This document shows, piece after piece, positions 24,485 through 32,180 of a stretch of 64,000 nt of DNA. The notes under the pieces are model-generated. The model worked only from the letters and a program-made list of their open reading frames with translations, did no database searches and was not told the DNA's origin. Origin of the DNA: ENR-C587 sp942493235. Its GTDB lineage: Bacteria > Bacteroidota > Ignavibacteria > Kapaibacteriales > UBA2268. Position 1 is the stretch's first letter. Every line of letters begins with the position of its first letter. The DNA lies in assembly GCA_942493235.1 (NCBI GenBank), contig OW818676.1, forward strand, positions 620,001 through 684,000. Direction: 5' to 3'. The position numbers and the translations under genes are program-made.

Positions 24485-25141
24485 ATGAGACATCAGGTAA
24501 GAGGCCGTAAATTAGGCCGCACTGACAGCCACCGTAGAGCGTTGCTGAAAAATCTTGCTACTTCGCTTTTTGAACATAAAAGTATCAAAACAACTGAAGC
24601 TAAAGCTAAAGAACTTAGACCGTATGCTGAGAAGTTGATTACAAGGGCAAGACTCGCGATGAAACGCGAAAAATTAGGACTACTTCCAGAAGGTCAAACT
24701 GTTGACATTCATAATAGAAGAATAGTTGGTAGATTTATTAGAAATAAAGCCGTTCTTCAAGAACTTTTTGATACAATTGCTCCTGCTGTAGAGACCAGAG
24801 ATGGTGGATATACCAGAGTAATTAAATTAGGTTTCAGAAGAGGTGATGCCGGTAGAGAAGCCATTATTGAATTAGTTGACTTCGCTGCTGCTCAAGACGG
24901 ACAAGTTTCATTACGCAGAAAAAAGACTGCTACTAAACCAGCCGCTAAAAAAGCTACTAAAACTGCAGATGTAAAACCTGCTATTGTTGCTGCTAAGGCT
25001 GCTCCGATTGAAAAAGAAGTTGCTCCGATTGCTGAAGAAACACCGGTAGTAGAAGAAGTTGTTGCTAAAGTTACTGCTCCGGTAGTAGAAGAAGCTCCAG
25101 CGACAGATACTCCAACTGAAGGCGAAGAAGCAAAAGCTTAA
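24485..25141 (+). CDS. rplQ: 50S ribosomal protein L17 with long Ala/Pro/Glu tail
   Basis: Residues 1-~140 are a standard L17: RHQVRGRKLGRTDSHRRALL, NLATSLFEHKSIKTT, then YTRVIKLGFRRGDAG. A further ~75 residues are low-complexity, first Lys/Ala-rich (KKTATKPAAKKATKT), then acidic Ala/Pro/Val/Glu-rich to the end. The total is 218 residues against ~120 normally. It is the last gene of the supercluster; a terminator follows at 25167. Confidence 0.95.
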   Translation: MRHQVRGRKLGRTDSHRRALLKNLATSLFEHKSIKTTEAKAKELRPYAEKLITRARLAMKREKLGLLPEGQTVDIHNRRIVGRFIRNKAVLQELFDTIAPAVETRDGGYTRVIKLGFRRGDAGREAIIELVDFAAAQDGQVSLRRKKTATKPAAKKATKTADVKPAIVAAKAAPIEKEVAPIAEETPVVEEVVAKVTAPVVEEAPATDTPTEGEEAKA

Positions 25142-25166
25142 TATTGCACGTTAGACAATAATAATA

Positions 25167-25203
25167 AATAATGAGGTTGATATTTCAATCCTCATTATTT
25201 GTT
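25167..25203 (+). terminator. Terminator of the ribosomal supercluster
   Basis: AATAATGAGG and CCTCATTATT form a 10 bp stem with inner TTG/CAA pairing, followed by TGTTATTG, 26 bp after rplQ. It cleanly closes the operon before the minus-strand DUF2867 gene. Confidence 0.75.
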
Positions 25204-25238
25204 ATTGTATAAATCGAATATGGGCTTGATAAATATTA

Positions 25239-25685
25239 CTATATACTCTTTAACATAGACTTACATACTAATTTATGAAATAGTTTTATAAAAGCAAAAT
25301 ATAGTCTCCCCCACTGATTATTGAATTTTACAACTGTTGTCAAATATATCTCTGTGCCTATAATAGTATCATATTTTAAAATTGAAATCCTGAAGTATAA
25401 ATGTTTGTCATCTTCACCAATTACTATTTCCTTTTCATTTTTGAAAATAATTGGTATCGTTTTCCTGCCTGTGCTTAGACCAAATGGCTTTACAAAAAGA
25501 TAATATCTTGCCTTTAACATAAATTGAATCCACTTTGGAAGAGTAAATAATTTTGTATAAATCTCATCAATTGAATTATTGATTGTTGTTCTAATCATAA
25601 ATGAATCCGAGAAATCAATTATGGGCATATTTGTTTTGATAATGCTATCATTAGGTAATTGTGATTGCTTATTTGGTTTTGACAT
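25239..25685 (-). CDS. DUF2867-type protein
   Basis: The 148-residue cytoplasmic protein fits the DUF2867 pattern. It has a central FTLPKWIQFMLKARYYLFVK segment, the strongly conserved-looking IVIGEDDKHLYFRISIL, and TTVVKFNNQWGRLYFAFIKL followed by FHKLVCKSML at the C-terminus. Relatives occur alone or fused to NAD(P)-binding domains; no biochemical function is known. It is convergent with rplQ, with no partner gene. Confidence 0.7.
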   Translation of the reverse strand: MSKPNKQSQLPNDSIIKTNMPIIDFSDSFMIRTTINNSIDEIYTKLFTLPKWIQFMLKARYYLFVKPFGLSTGRKTIPIIFKNEKEIVIGEDDKHLYFRISILKYDTIIGTEIYLTTVVKFNNQWGRLYFAFIKLFHKLVCKSMLKSI

Positions 25686-25877
25686 AGTCTCATACTTTTT
25701 TAAGTTAATAAACTATAGATTACTAAAACGATTTGCTAAAATATAATTGCATGCTCTCAAATGAAAATAATAGGTAAATAGTAGGAAATTCAAACAATAT
25801 ATTTTAGTAAAAGGGGTTAATTATATAATTGATTTCAAGTTGCGAAATTTAGGTGTGGAATTGACTATATAAAACAC

Positions 25878-26006
25878 GAGGCTGTCTAAAATTTGTCATT
25901 AGAAACGAAGTGAAGAATCCAGATAAAGCTAACATGTCGATATTTATGGATTCTTCGTTACATTCAGAATGACGAATTTGCAATACTATTAATTTTAGAC
26001 AACCTC
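25878..26006. repeat. Dispersed ~130 bp element with terminal inverted repeats
   Basis: The left end GAGGCTGTCTAAAATT and right end AATTTTAGACAACCTC are inverted repeats matching at 15 of 16 positions. Inside is an imperfect hairpin made of CGAAGTGAAGAATCC and GGATTCTTCGTTACATTC. No ORF is present. It is the best-preserved termini among the copies at 213, 34772 and 48175. Confidence 0.75.
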
Positions 26007-26020
26007 AGTATAAAAAGAGT

Positions 26021-26833
26021 TTACTTATTTGTAGGTGGAGCCGCTTCTACTTTGTCCATTTCATAAGTAACGGTTTTATTATTAGTGCGTAAAGCAGTCC
26101 AATTCATTTTTGTATTATTGATAGAGATATTCCAGCACTCATAGTTCATACCAGTAGTACCACTTTGCAAATCATTCAAATAATTTGAAACAAATAAATT
26201 GCCATATAAGAAATATTTACCTTCGTTATCAGATTTTTTAATCCAATTATTAGCATCATCTTGATAATAATAATTGTAATTACCATTAGCTAAATACTCC
26301 CAATAGTGATAATTAGTGTCAGCAGTATTATCTGACGTGCATTTACCGTACCAAACGCCAATTATTTGTGTAGCGTAGTCAACTGATGCTTTTTTACAAG
26401 TATAAACATGAGAGTCCGGAGTAGAAATACCGTCGTAAACGTATGATTTTACAGAATAAGTAAAAGTAGTTGAAGTCAGTTCTTGTATCTTCAATTCAAC
26501 AGTTACAGTTTTATTTAACTGGTCGATACCGTTAATAGTTATTATATCATTATTTATAGTATAAATATAATTATCCCCTTCTACCCATTTGCTATTATTA
26601 GCATCTATTCTAGTACCGATTGAATAGATTTCTGCTTTATCAGATCTTAGCTCCATACAAAATAACGAATCTGTAAGAGGCGTAATCCCATCAATATTAG
26701 TAACTACCCACTTACCGATTGCAAGCTCAGGGTAGTTGTTAGTAACATTATCATCGTCATCGGAGCATCCGTTAAATAAACATAGAAATCCGGCTAATGA
26801 GGCTAAAATAAATAAATTCTTCATTAATTTCAT
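26021..26833 (-). CDS. Lipoprotein with lipocalin-like domains
   Basis: The 270-residue product starts at the Met at 26833, which has AAGGAA about 10 nt upstream; the longer frame adds an unlikely N-terminus. Its signal peptide ends in a lipobox (CLFNGC, Cys23) followed by SDDDD, typical of surface-routed Bacteroidota lipoproteins. Two similar beta-rich halves follow, each opening with a G-x-W motif (AIGKWVVTN and IIGVWYGKC). This suggests tandem lipocalin-like barrels, as in many Bacteroidota lipoproteins. Ligand unknown. It ends 15 bp from the repeat element at 25878. Confidence 0.65.
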   Translation of the reverse strand: MKLMKNLFILASLAGFLCLFNGCSDDDDNVTNNYPELAIGKWVVTNIDGITPLTDSLFCMELRSDKAEIYSIGTRIDANNSKWVEGDNYIYTINNDIITINGIDQLNKTVTVELKIQELTSTTFTYSVKSYVYDGISTPDSHVYTCKKASVDYATQIIGVWYGKCTSDNTADTNYHYWEYLANGNYNYYYQDDANNWIKKSDNEGKYFLYGNLFVSNYLNDLQSGTTGMNYECWNISINNTKMNWTALRTNNKTVTYEMDKVEAAPPTNK

Positions 26834-26935
26834 AAGATATAGTTCCTTGATTTGTATATAAATATAAAATTGCATTGCATCAAATAATTCTACAATGCAA
26901 TGCAATATACAAAAATATTTGCCATCTACAAACAA

Positions 26936-27355
26936 ATTATATTAGAAATGAAAGAGAAAAATAAACAATAACGAAATAATTTGGCCTATATAGAAAAAAT
27001 TCTAAATAAATTAACAGAAATAGGGATTATTGGCTGGAGGTTGGTGGCTGCTGGTAAGAGACTGGGGAAGTATAAATGTAAAATTAGTGTTATTTGTTTG
27101 AAATTCGATATTCCTAATCACAAGACACAATCCCCTAATACATCACACACAAAATAACTAAGAAAATAAATAGTATTTCTTTTTTAGCTCATTATTTGCC
27201 TCCCGCTTATAAGTACTACTAAATTGAAATATAATATATTTAATAAAAATAAAAATATAGAAAATACTATTTAGTACAAGAAATAATTCTATTGTTCACT
27301 CGTTATGAAAAATAAGTATTTACAAAATGATAAGTATTCAAAGTGAATAAATATT
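26936..27355. other. Intergenic region, no gene seen
   Basis: Very AT-rich DNA with stop codons in all frames. A GC-richer island near 27030-27070 (GGCTGGAGGTTGGTGGCTG) resembles, in inverted form, sequence near 48560 and may be a repeat remnant. No promoter matching TTG-N20-TAnnTTTG was recognised. Confidence 0.5.
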
Positions 27356-28375
27356 ATGGATAATGAATTAGTTCAACAAAATTTCATAGCGGAAATTAAA
27401 CTAAAAGTACGCGAAGCCCAATACGAAGCTTTAAAGGCAGTTAATACGCAATTAATTAATTTGTATTGGGATATAGGCAGGTCTATTGCCGAAAAGCAAT
27501 ACGAGAATTGAGGGAAAGCAATTGTACCGACATTATCTAAAGAACTACAACAGGAATTTCCCGGAATCGGAGGATTTTCTACTACAAATCTTTGGCAGAT
27601 GGCTCAATTTTATATCGAATATAACGCCGATGAAAATCTCCAGCCACTGGTTGGAGAAATTAGTTGGACAAAACACATTTTGATTCTTAATAAGTGTAAT
27701 GATAGCTTAGAGAGAGTATTTTACATCCTTTCAACTAAAAAATTCGGTTGGACAAAAAATGTACCAATTCATCAAATTGAAAACAAAACATACCAAAAAT
27801 ATTTGCTAAATCAAACTAATTTTAACAATACATTGTCGGAAAATATACGGAAACAGGCTTATTTAGCGGTCAAGGACGAATATACTTTCGATTTTCTGAA
27901 TTTAGCAGAAGAGCATGGAGAAAGCCAATTGGAAAAGGCATTAGTTCTAAACATAAGGAATTTTTTATTAGAAATGGGAGACAGCTTCACATTTATTGGA
28001 AATCAATATAAAGTCTGTGTAAGCGATAAAGAATATTTCATAGATTTATTGCTCTACCATCGCCAATTACAGTGTCTAATAGCCATTGAATTAAAAATTG
28101 GAGAATTTCTGCCGGAATATAAAGGTAAAATGGAATTTTATTTGTCAGTACTAAACAGTACAGTAAAATTGCCACATGAAAATGAAGCTATAGGAATAAT
28201 AATCTGCAAAAGTAAAGATAGAACAATAGTAGAATATTCACTGAAATCAAGTAATATGCCTATCGGAGTGGCTACATACAGTACTTCAGATTATTTACCG
28301 AGCCAATATCAGAATTTCTTGCCAAGCTCTGAAGAAATATCTGTAAAAATTAATCAATATTTTGAACCAACGTAA
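27356..28375 (+). pseudogene. YhcG/DUF1016-type PD-(D/E)XK nuclease, interrupted by one TGA
   Basis: The reading frame from the ATG at 27356 encodes a DUF1016 N-terminal domain (NTQLINLYWDIGRSIAEKQ), then hits TGA at 27509-27511 (codon 52). It continues in the same frame as GKAIVPTLSKELQQEFPGIG and on to a complete C-terminal nuclease domain. That domain has the PD-(D/E)XK core FIDLLLYHRQ...LIAIELKIGEF and ends at 28375. Family members have Trp at the interrupted position (EKYGWGKAVV-like), so TGG to TGA is the simplest change. The downstream part could still be made from a Met at 27599. YhcG proteins are nucleases of uncertain role, often in mobile or restriction contexts. Confidence 0.8.
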
Positions 28376-28489
28376 ATCTTAAAATAAAACCTTAAATAAA
28401 GTAAGAATAAATACACACATCTGTAGAAAAATAACGAATTATTGCAAATGTCAAAACCAATAAAAGAAGTATTCCATAATATTTTAAAA

Positions 28490-28530
28490 AATGAAAGAAA
28501 CTCCCTCCAACTAAAAAATCAGAGGGAGTC
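28490..28530 (-). terminator. Terminator of the DUF134/Mrp operon
   Basis: GAGGGAGT and ACTCCCTC form an 8 bp stem with a 14 nt loop just after the mrp stop. On the minus strand it is followed by a T-rich tract (TTCTTTCATTTTTT). Confidence 0.75.
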
Positions 28531-28535
28531 TATCA

Positions 28536-28904
28536 CTAATGGCAACTGTGGTTTTGACAACAATTTTCAACAATTAGTTCTTCCATTTTATTGAAATCTA
28601 AATTATCAACAATACTACGAACACTTGTGCCATCTTGAATTCTGTATGCTTTTATTCCCATAGATTGTAAATTTTGCAAAGCTCTCGCTCCCATTCCTGC
28701 AACTACTATGGCTTTTACTCCCTTATCACGTAGTGGAGTAATAGGATTGCACTGCCCGTGCTCATGCTCTGCTTCGTTGTTATTTAATACTTCAATTTCT
28801 TTAGTTTCGGTATCAAAAATTAAGAAATAGGGTGCACTGCCGAAATGACCATACGCAATAGAATCGAGTCCCATTGGTACTTCTGTTGGAATACAAATTT
28901 TCAT
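28536..28904 (-). CDS. Possible internal start: free NifX/NifB-like domain
   Basis: The internal Met at 28904 (residue 274 of the fusion) is preceded by GAAAGGATAAATCA, an AAAGGA site at ideal spacing. It falls exactly at the start of the NifX/NifB-like domain. This would yield a free 122-residue domain, the size at which this domain exists as a separate protein in many genomes. It could be a working internal start or the scar of a recent gene fusion. Seen: the site. Inferred: that it is used. Confidence 0.35.
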   Translation of the reverse strand: MKICIPTEVPMGLDSIAYGHFGSAPYFLIFDTETKEIEVLNNNEAEHEHGQCNPITPLRDKGVKAIVVAGMGARALQNLQSMGIKAYRIQDGTSVRSIVDNLDFNKMEELIVENCCQNHSCH

Positions 28905-29723
28905 TGATTTATCCTTTCGTGGAGTATTTAATGTTGGTACTATTGAATCAACAATACTGTTGAATTCATTTTTAATAATTTGATTATCCAAGTAACTATT
29001 CATATTTCCAGCATCAGTAGCTGAACATAAACCGTCAATTAGTGGAATTTGTGCCAATAATTTAGTTTCAAATTTGTCTGCTAAGTATTTGCCACCACCT
29101 TGACCAAACAAATAGTATTTTTCATCTTGATGTATAGAAGGAGTAAACCAAGACATGTTTTCTACAATTCCAAGTATAGGGACATCAATATCATTATGTT
29201 TAAACATATTTACAGATTTTTGAACATCAGCCAACGATAGCTTTTGTGGAGTACTAACAATTAATGCTCCGTCGAGAGGTATTTCTTGGCATAAAGTTAA
29301 TACTATATCTCCAGTGCCGGGAGGTAAATCTATAATTAGATAATCTAAATCTTTCCATAAAGTGTCTAATAAAAACTTTTTCAGATATGCTGAAGCCGCT
29401 GGTCCACGCCAAATTGCAGGTTGCGAAGGATTAATAAAAAATCCGATTGACATAATTTGTATATTGTCTTTAATTGCCGGCTTTATCATTTCCTGCTCAC
29501 CCAATTCTATGATTTCAGGTTGAAATGCTTCAAGTCCGAAAATAATGGGTACAGATGGACCATAAATATCTGCATCATAGATTCCAACTTTATAGCCTTT
29601 TTCAGATAATGAGTAAGCTAAATTAGCACTGACAGTTGATTTGCCAACTCCACCCTTTCCAGAGGCAACAGCAATAATTTTCTTTATTTCCGGAAATTTT
29701 GTTTTTTCAAATGTATTGTTCAT
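28536..29723 (-). CDS. Mrp/NBP35-type Fe-S carrier ATPase fused to a NifX/NifB-like domain
   Basis: Residues 1-~250 are an Mrp/ApbC P-loop ATPase that carries or transfers Fe-S clusters: deviant Walker A GKGGVGKST (22-30), YDADIYGPSVP, and DYLIIDLPPGTGD. From residue 274 comes a dinitrogenase iron-molybdenum cofactor biosynthesis (NifX/NafY/NifB C-terminal) domain starting KICIPTEVPMGLDS, with GHFGSAPYF and HEHGQCNP and a Cys/His-rich end (CCQNHSCH). I do not see the usual CxxC of Mrp; the Cys/His residues of the second domain may replace it. The start at 29723 has AAAGGA 7 nt upstream. Residue 274 is also a Met with its own AAAGGA upstream, so a separate second domain could be made. Last gene of a five-gene operon. 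Confidence 0.88.
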   Translation of the reverse strand: MNNTFEKTKFPEIKKIIAVASGKGGVGKSTVSANLAYSLSEKGYKVGIYDADIYGPSVPIIFGLEAFQPEIIELGEQEMIKPAIKDNIQIMSIGFFINPSQPAIWRGPAASAYLKKFLLDTLWKDLDYLIIDLPPGTGDIVLTLCQEIPLDGALIVSTPQKLSLADVQKSVNMFKHNDIDVPILGIVENMSWFTPSIHQDEKYYLFGQGGGKYLADKFETKLLAQIPLIDGLCSATDAGNMNSYLDNQIIKNEFNSIVDSIVPTLNTPRKDKSMKICIPTEVPMGLDSIAYGHFGSAPYFLIFDTETKEIEVLNNNEAEHEHGQCNPITPLRDKGVKAIVVAGMGARALQNLQSMGIKAYRIQDGTSVRSIVDNLDFNKMEELIVENCCQNHSCH

Positions 29724-29734
29724 AATCAATCCTT

Positions 29735-30916
29735 TTATACAGTTTCTAAAGCATGTTTTAAATCATTTATTATATCATTTACGTCTTCGACACCTACTGA
29801 GAATCTAACTAAATCATCAGTAATGCCTGCTTTTAGTTTGTTTTCTTTACTAACAGCAGCATGAGTCATAGATGCGGGGTGCTGAATTAAAGTTTCAACC
29901 CCTCCTAAAGATACAGCCAACACAGCTAAATGAACATTGTCCATAAGTTTTTTACCGGCTTCTAATCCGCCTTTCAATCCAAAGCTAATCATAGATCCCG
30001 GACCACTCATTTGCTTTTTAGCTAATTCATATTGAGGAAAAGATTCTAATCCAGGATATTTTATCCAAGCAATTTTGGGGTGATTTTCCAAGTACTGAGC
30101 AACTTTCATAGCATTTGATTGATTCCGTTCTACTCTTAATGCTAATGTTTTAACACCGCGAAATACTAAATATGCTTGATGTGGGTCCATATTGCAACCC
30201 ATATATACCATTGAATGACGTAAAATTTTATATACCTCAGGATCTTTTGCAATTACTATCCCTCCAACTATATCCGCATGCCCATTAATAAATTTTGTAA
30301 CCGAATGAAGTACTACATCAGCTCCTAAATCTAAAGGTTTTTGTAGATATGGAGTAGAAAAAGTATTATCTACAACTAACAATAAATTATGCTTTTTCGC
30401 AATTTTTGCACATTCACTAATGTCTGTAAGTTCCATTGTAGGATTAGCAGGGGTTTCAACATAAAGCATTTTTGTATTTGATTTAATAGCTGATGAAATT
30501 TCATCTAAGTTTGAGGTATTTACGAAGCTGGCTTCAACTCCGAATCTAGAAAAATCTTGTTCTAAAACACCCCTGGCAGGACCATACACAGAAGCGGTAC
30601 TGACTATATGGCTGCCTGCTCCTAATAATGCCATATATACTGTCGTTATAGCAGACATTCCGGAAGATGTAGCTATACCATCAAATCCATTTTCAAGTTC
30701 AGCAATATTTTTTTCTAATGCACGAATTGTTGGATTAGCAATGCGAGTATAAATATATCCTTCACTTGCACCGGAGAAGCAATCAGCACCATGCTGTGCA
30801 CTTTTAAATCTGAATGTAGAAGTTTGATAAATTGGCACTGCTGCACTTCCGAATTGGTCTTCAAATTCACCAGCGTGAATTAATTTTGTGTTAAATGCTA
30901 AGTTGCTTGTATTCAT
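29735..30916 (-). CDS. Cys/Met metabolism PLP-dependent enzyme, methionine gamma-lyase-like
   Basis: A transsulfuration-family enzyme of 393 residues that would break or form C-S bonds in the cytoplasm. The PLP lysine is Lys208 in HSVTKFINGHADIVGG, and YTRIANPT and SSGMSAI mark the cofactor site. The C-terminus (FPQYELAKKQMSGPGSMISF, IQHPASMTHAAV) looks most like methionine gamma-lyase. However, the active-site Cys typical of those lyases is Pro113 here (YGPARG), so cystathionine gamma-lyase or synthase, or O-acetylhomoserine sulfhydrylase activity is equally possible. It lies 11 bp upstream of the Mrp fusion, suggesting it supplies sulfur species to or alongside that Fe-S system. Confidence 0.85.
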   Translation of the reverse strand: MNTSNLAFNTKLIHAGEFEDQFGSAAVPIYQTSTFRFKSAQHGADCFSGASEGYIYTRIANPTIRALEKNIAELENGFDGIATSSGMSAITTVYMALLGAGSHIVSTASVYGPARGVLEQDFSRFGVEASFVNTSNLDEISSAIKSNTKMLYVETPANPTMELTDISECAKIAKKHNLLLVVDNTFSTPYLQKPLDLGADVVLHSVTKFINGHADIVGGIVIAKDPEVYKILRHSMVYMGCNMDPHQAYLVFRGVKTLALRVERNQSNAMKVAQYLENHPKIAWIKYPGLESFPQYELAKKQMSGPGSMISFGLKGGLEAGKKLMDNVHLAVLAVSLGGVETLIQHPASMTHAAVSKENKLKAGITDDLVRFSVGVEDVNDIINDLKHALETV

Positions 30917-30945
30917 TTTCTTTTTCCTATTTATTTTTAAAATTC

Positions 30946-31131
30946 CTATTTGTCTTTATTTTTCTTTTGTAATAATTGATGATGTTCCGAACCTTCACGT
31001 ATCATTTTTGCGTCGCATTGTGGACATCTTGTTTCTTGGCAAGGAACTCCAGAGGTATGAGGAAGTTTTGTTTTGCATTTAGGGCAAATACAATATCCAC
31101 CTACTCCATTAATATGGCTATTTTGTTTCAT
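30946..31131 (-). CDS. Small zinc-ribbon (rubredoxin-like) protein
   Basis: A 61-residue protein with two cysteine knuckles, CICPKCKTKLPHTSGVPC and CPQC, and a charged tail. The pattern GYCICPKC...GVPCQETRCPQC matches a small protein that, as I recall, commonly sits beside Mrp and NifX-like genes. It probably binds Zn or Fe; partner and function are unknown. The ribosome site is weak (AAGAAAG). It lies between the PLP enzyme and the DUF134 gene. Confidence 0.7.
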   Translation of the reverse strand: MKQNSHINGVGGYCICPKCKTKLPHTSGVPCQETRCPQCDAKMIREGSEHHQLLQKKNKDK

Positions 31132-31182
31132 AATGACTTTCTTAAAATTTCTGAATTAGAATATATTTCTTTCTTACAAAAC

Positions 31183-31563
31183 TTAAATATTGTTTCTGCA
31201 TTTCGGACATTCCTTTTTATCATGTGATTCTAATTTGTGCTTACATCTCCTACATACTATAAATAAATCATTTTCGATCTCTATAGTTCCACCGCTTATT
31301 TGTAATGATTTACCACTAATCAAGAAATCTGCAATCTTTTTATGAGCCGAATTAACAATATTGCCAAATGTTTGCCGCGAAACATTCATCTGTTCTGCTG
31401 CCTTTTCTTGATATAAGCCTTCGAAGTCAGCAAGTCTAATAGCTTCATATTCGTCAATGCTTAGTATAACTTCTTCCAAATCTTGCTTAGGAATTCCTGC
31501 CGGCTTAAAATAAATTGTATTTGGTGTTGAAAATACTTTTCTACATTTATTTGGTCTTGGCAT
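31183..31563 (-). CDS. UPF0251/DUF134 family HTH protein with C-terminal zinc ribbon
   Basis: A 126-residue putative DNA-binding regulator. It starts at the Met at 31563, with GGAG upstream, giving the family signature PRPNKCRKV...IYFKPAGIP. LSIDEYEAIRLADFEGLYQE and a sigma-like helix-turn-helix, AAEQMNVSRQTFGNIVNSAH, follow. The C-terminus adds CRRCKHKLESHDKKECPKC, a zinc ribbon. DUF134 genes are typically next to Mrp or NifX-like genes, exactly as here, which makes this the likely regulator of the operon. Its start overlaps the thioesterase gene by 17 nt. Confidence 0.85.
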   Translation of the reverse strand: MPRPNKCRKVFSTPNTIYFKPAGIPKQDLEEVILSIDEYEAIRLADFEGLYQEKAAEQMNVSRQTFGNIVNSAHKKIADFLISGKSLQISGGTIEIENDLFIVCRRCKHKLESHDKKECPKCRNNI

Positions 31564-31978
31564 TTGGTCTCCGATATACATTCGAAATTCTATCAACTAT
31601 GCTTTTTGATAGCCTTTGTAATTTTCTAGTTTTTTCGTTTACACAAACTACTTGAATTTGAGCATAATTAATAAGTTCTTTTTCTCTGTTTAAAATTTTA
31701 TGATTGAATACTATCCTCGCTCCTTCTATCTTTACTTGCGTTTTTATTAATAGAATTTCGTCATAAAATGCAGGCTTGCAGTAATTCAATCTTGAAGAAA
31801 TTACCGGCATAATTAAACCGCTACTTTCTATATCTTTATAAGATAGACCTAAATTTCTGAAAAGTTCCCAACGGGCATACTCGTAATATTTCAAATATTG
31901 AGAATGATGGACATAGCTCATCTTGTCTGTATGGCTATATTCTACTTTTACTCTTGATTTAAAAACTGTTCTTTTCAT
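31547..31978 (-). CDS. YbgC/FadM-type acyl-CoA thioesterase
   Basis: A hotdog-fold thioesterase of 143 residues that would hydrolyse acyl-CoA. The N-terminal VEYSHTDKMSYVHHSQYLKY contains the active-site Asp, followed by YYEYARWELFRNLG. This is the 4-hydroxybenzoyl-CoA thioesterase/YbgC pattern. First gene of the operon, with a promoter and palindrome directly upstream. Its metabolic link to the Fe-S and sulfur genes is not obvious. Confidence 0.82.
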   Translation of the reverse strand: MKRTVFKSRVKVEYSHTDKMSYVHHSQYLKYYEYARWELFRNLGLSYKDIESSGLIMPVISSRLNYCKPAFYDEILLIKTQVKIEGARIVFNHKILNREKELINYAQIQVVCVNEKTRKLQRLSKSIVDRISNVYRRPNAKTK

Positions 31979-32013
31979 TTTAACTAATAATTGTTCTTAT
32001 AACGTTTTAAAAT

Positions 32014-32044
32014 ACAAATATAAGCTATTATTGGCAAATGCCAA
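32014..32044 (-). promoter_or_regulatory. Promoter with overlapping palindromic operator (DUF134/Mrp operon)
   Basis: On the minus strand, TTG (32044-32042), 19 bp, then TATATTTG fits the Bacteroidota promoter form. The -33 TTG is the first part of a near-perfect palindrome TTGGCA-N2-TGCCAA (32031-32044 as TTGGCAAATGCCAA). A repressor or activator bound there would control the whole five-gene operon; the DUF134 protein is the obvious candidate. Confidence 0.55.
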
Positions 32045-32180
32045 TAAATATTTTTAAAAAACTAAACAAAAGGTTATTATTTTCATATTTATCAAGCTAT
32101 TCTAAAATATTAATTTTCCATCTAAAAATAATTGCCTAATTTTGTAACTTTGTAATTTGACGAAAGACAAAATTTGAATT

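Noticed and set aside
25878..26006. Insertion sequence or transposase gene
   Set aside because: The inverted-repeat element has no coding capacity and no transposase frame is seen anywhere in the window.
27509..27511. TGA recoded as tryptophan or selenocysteine
   Set aside because: TGA ends rplX normally in this window, and no SECIS-like hairpin is seen after the codon. A simple nonsense mutation explains it.
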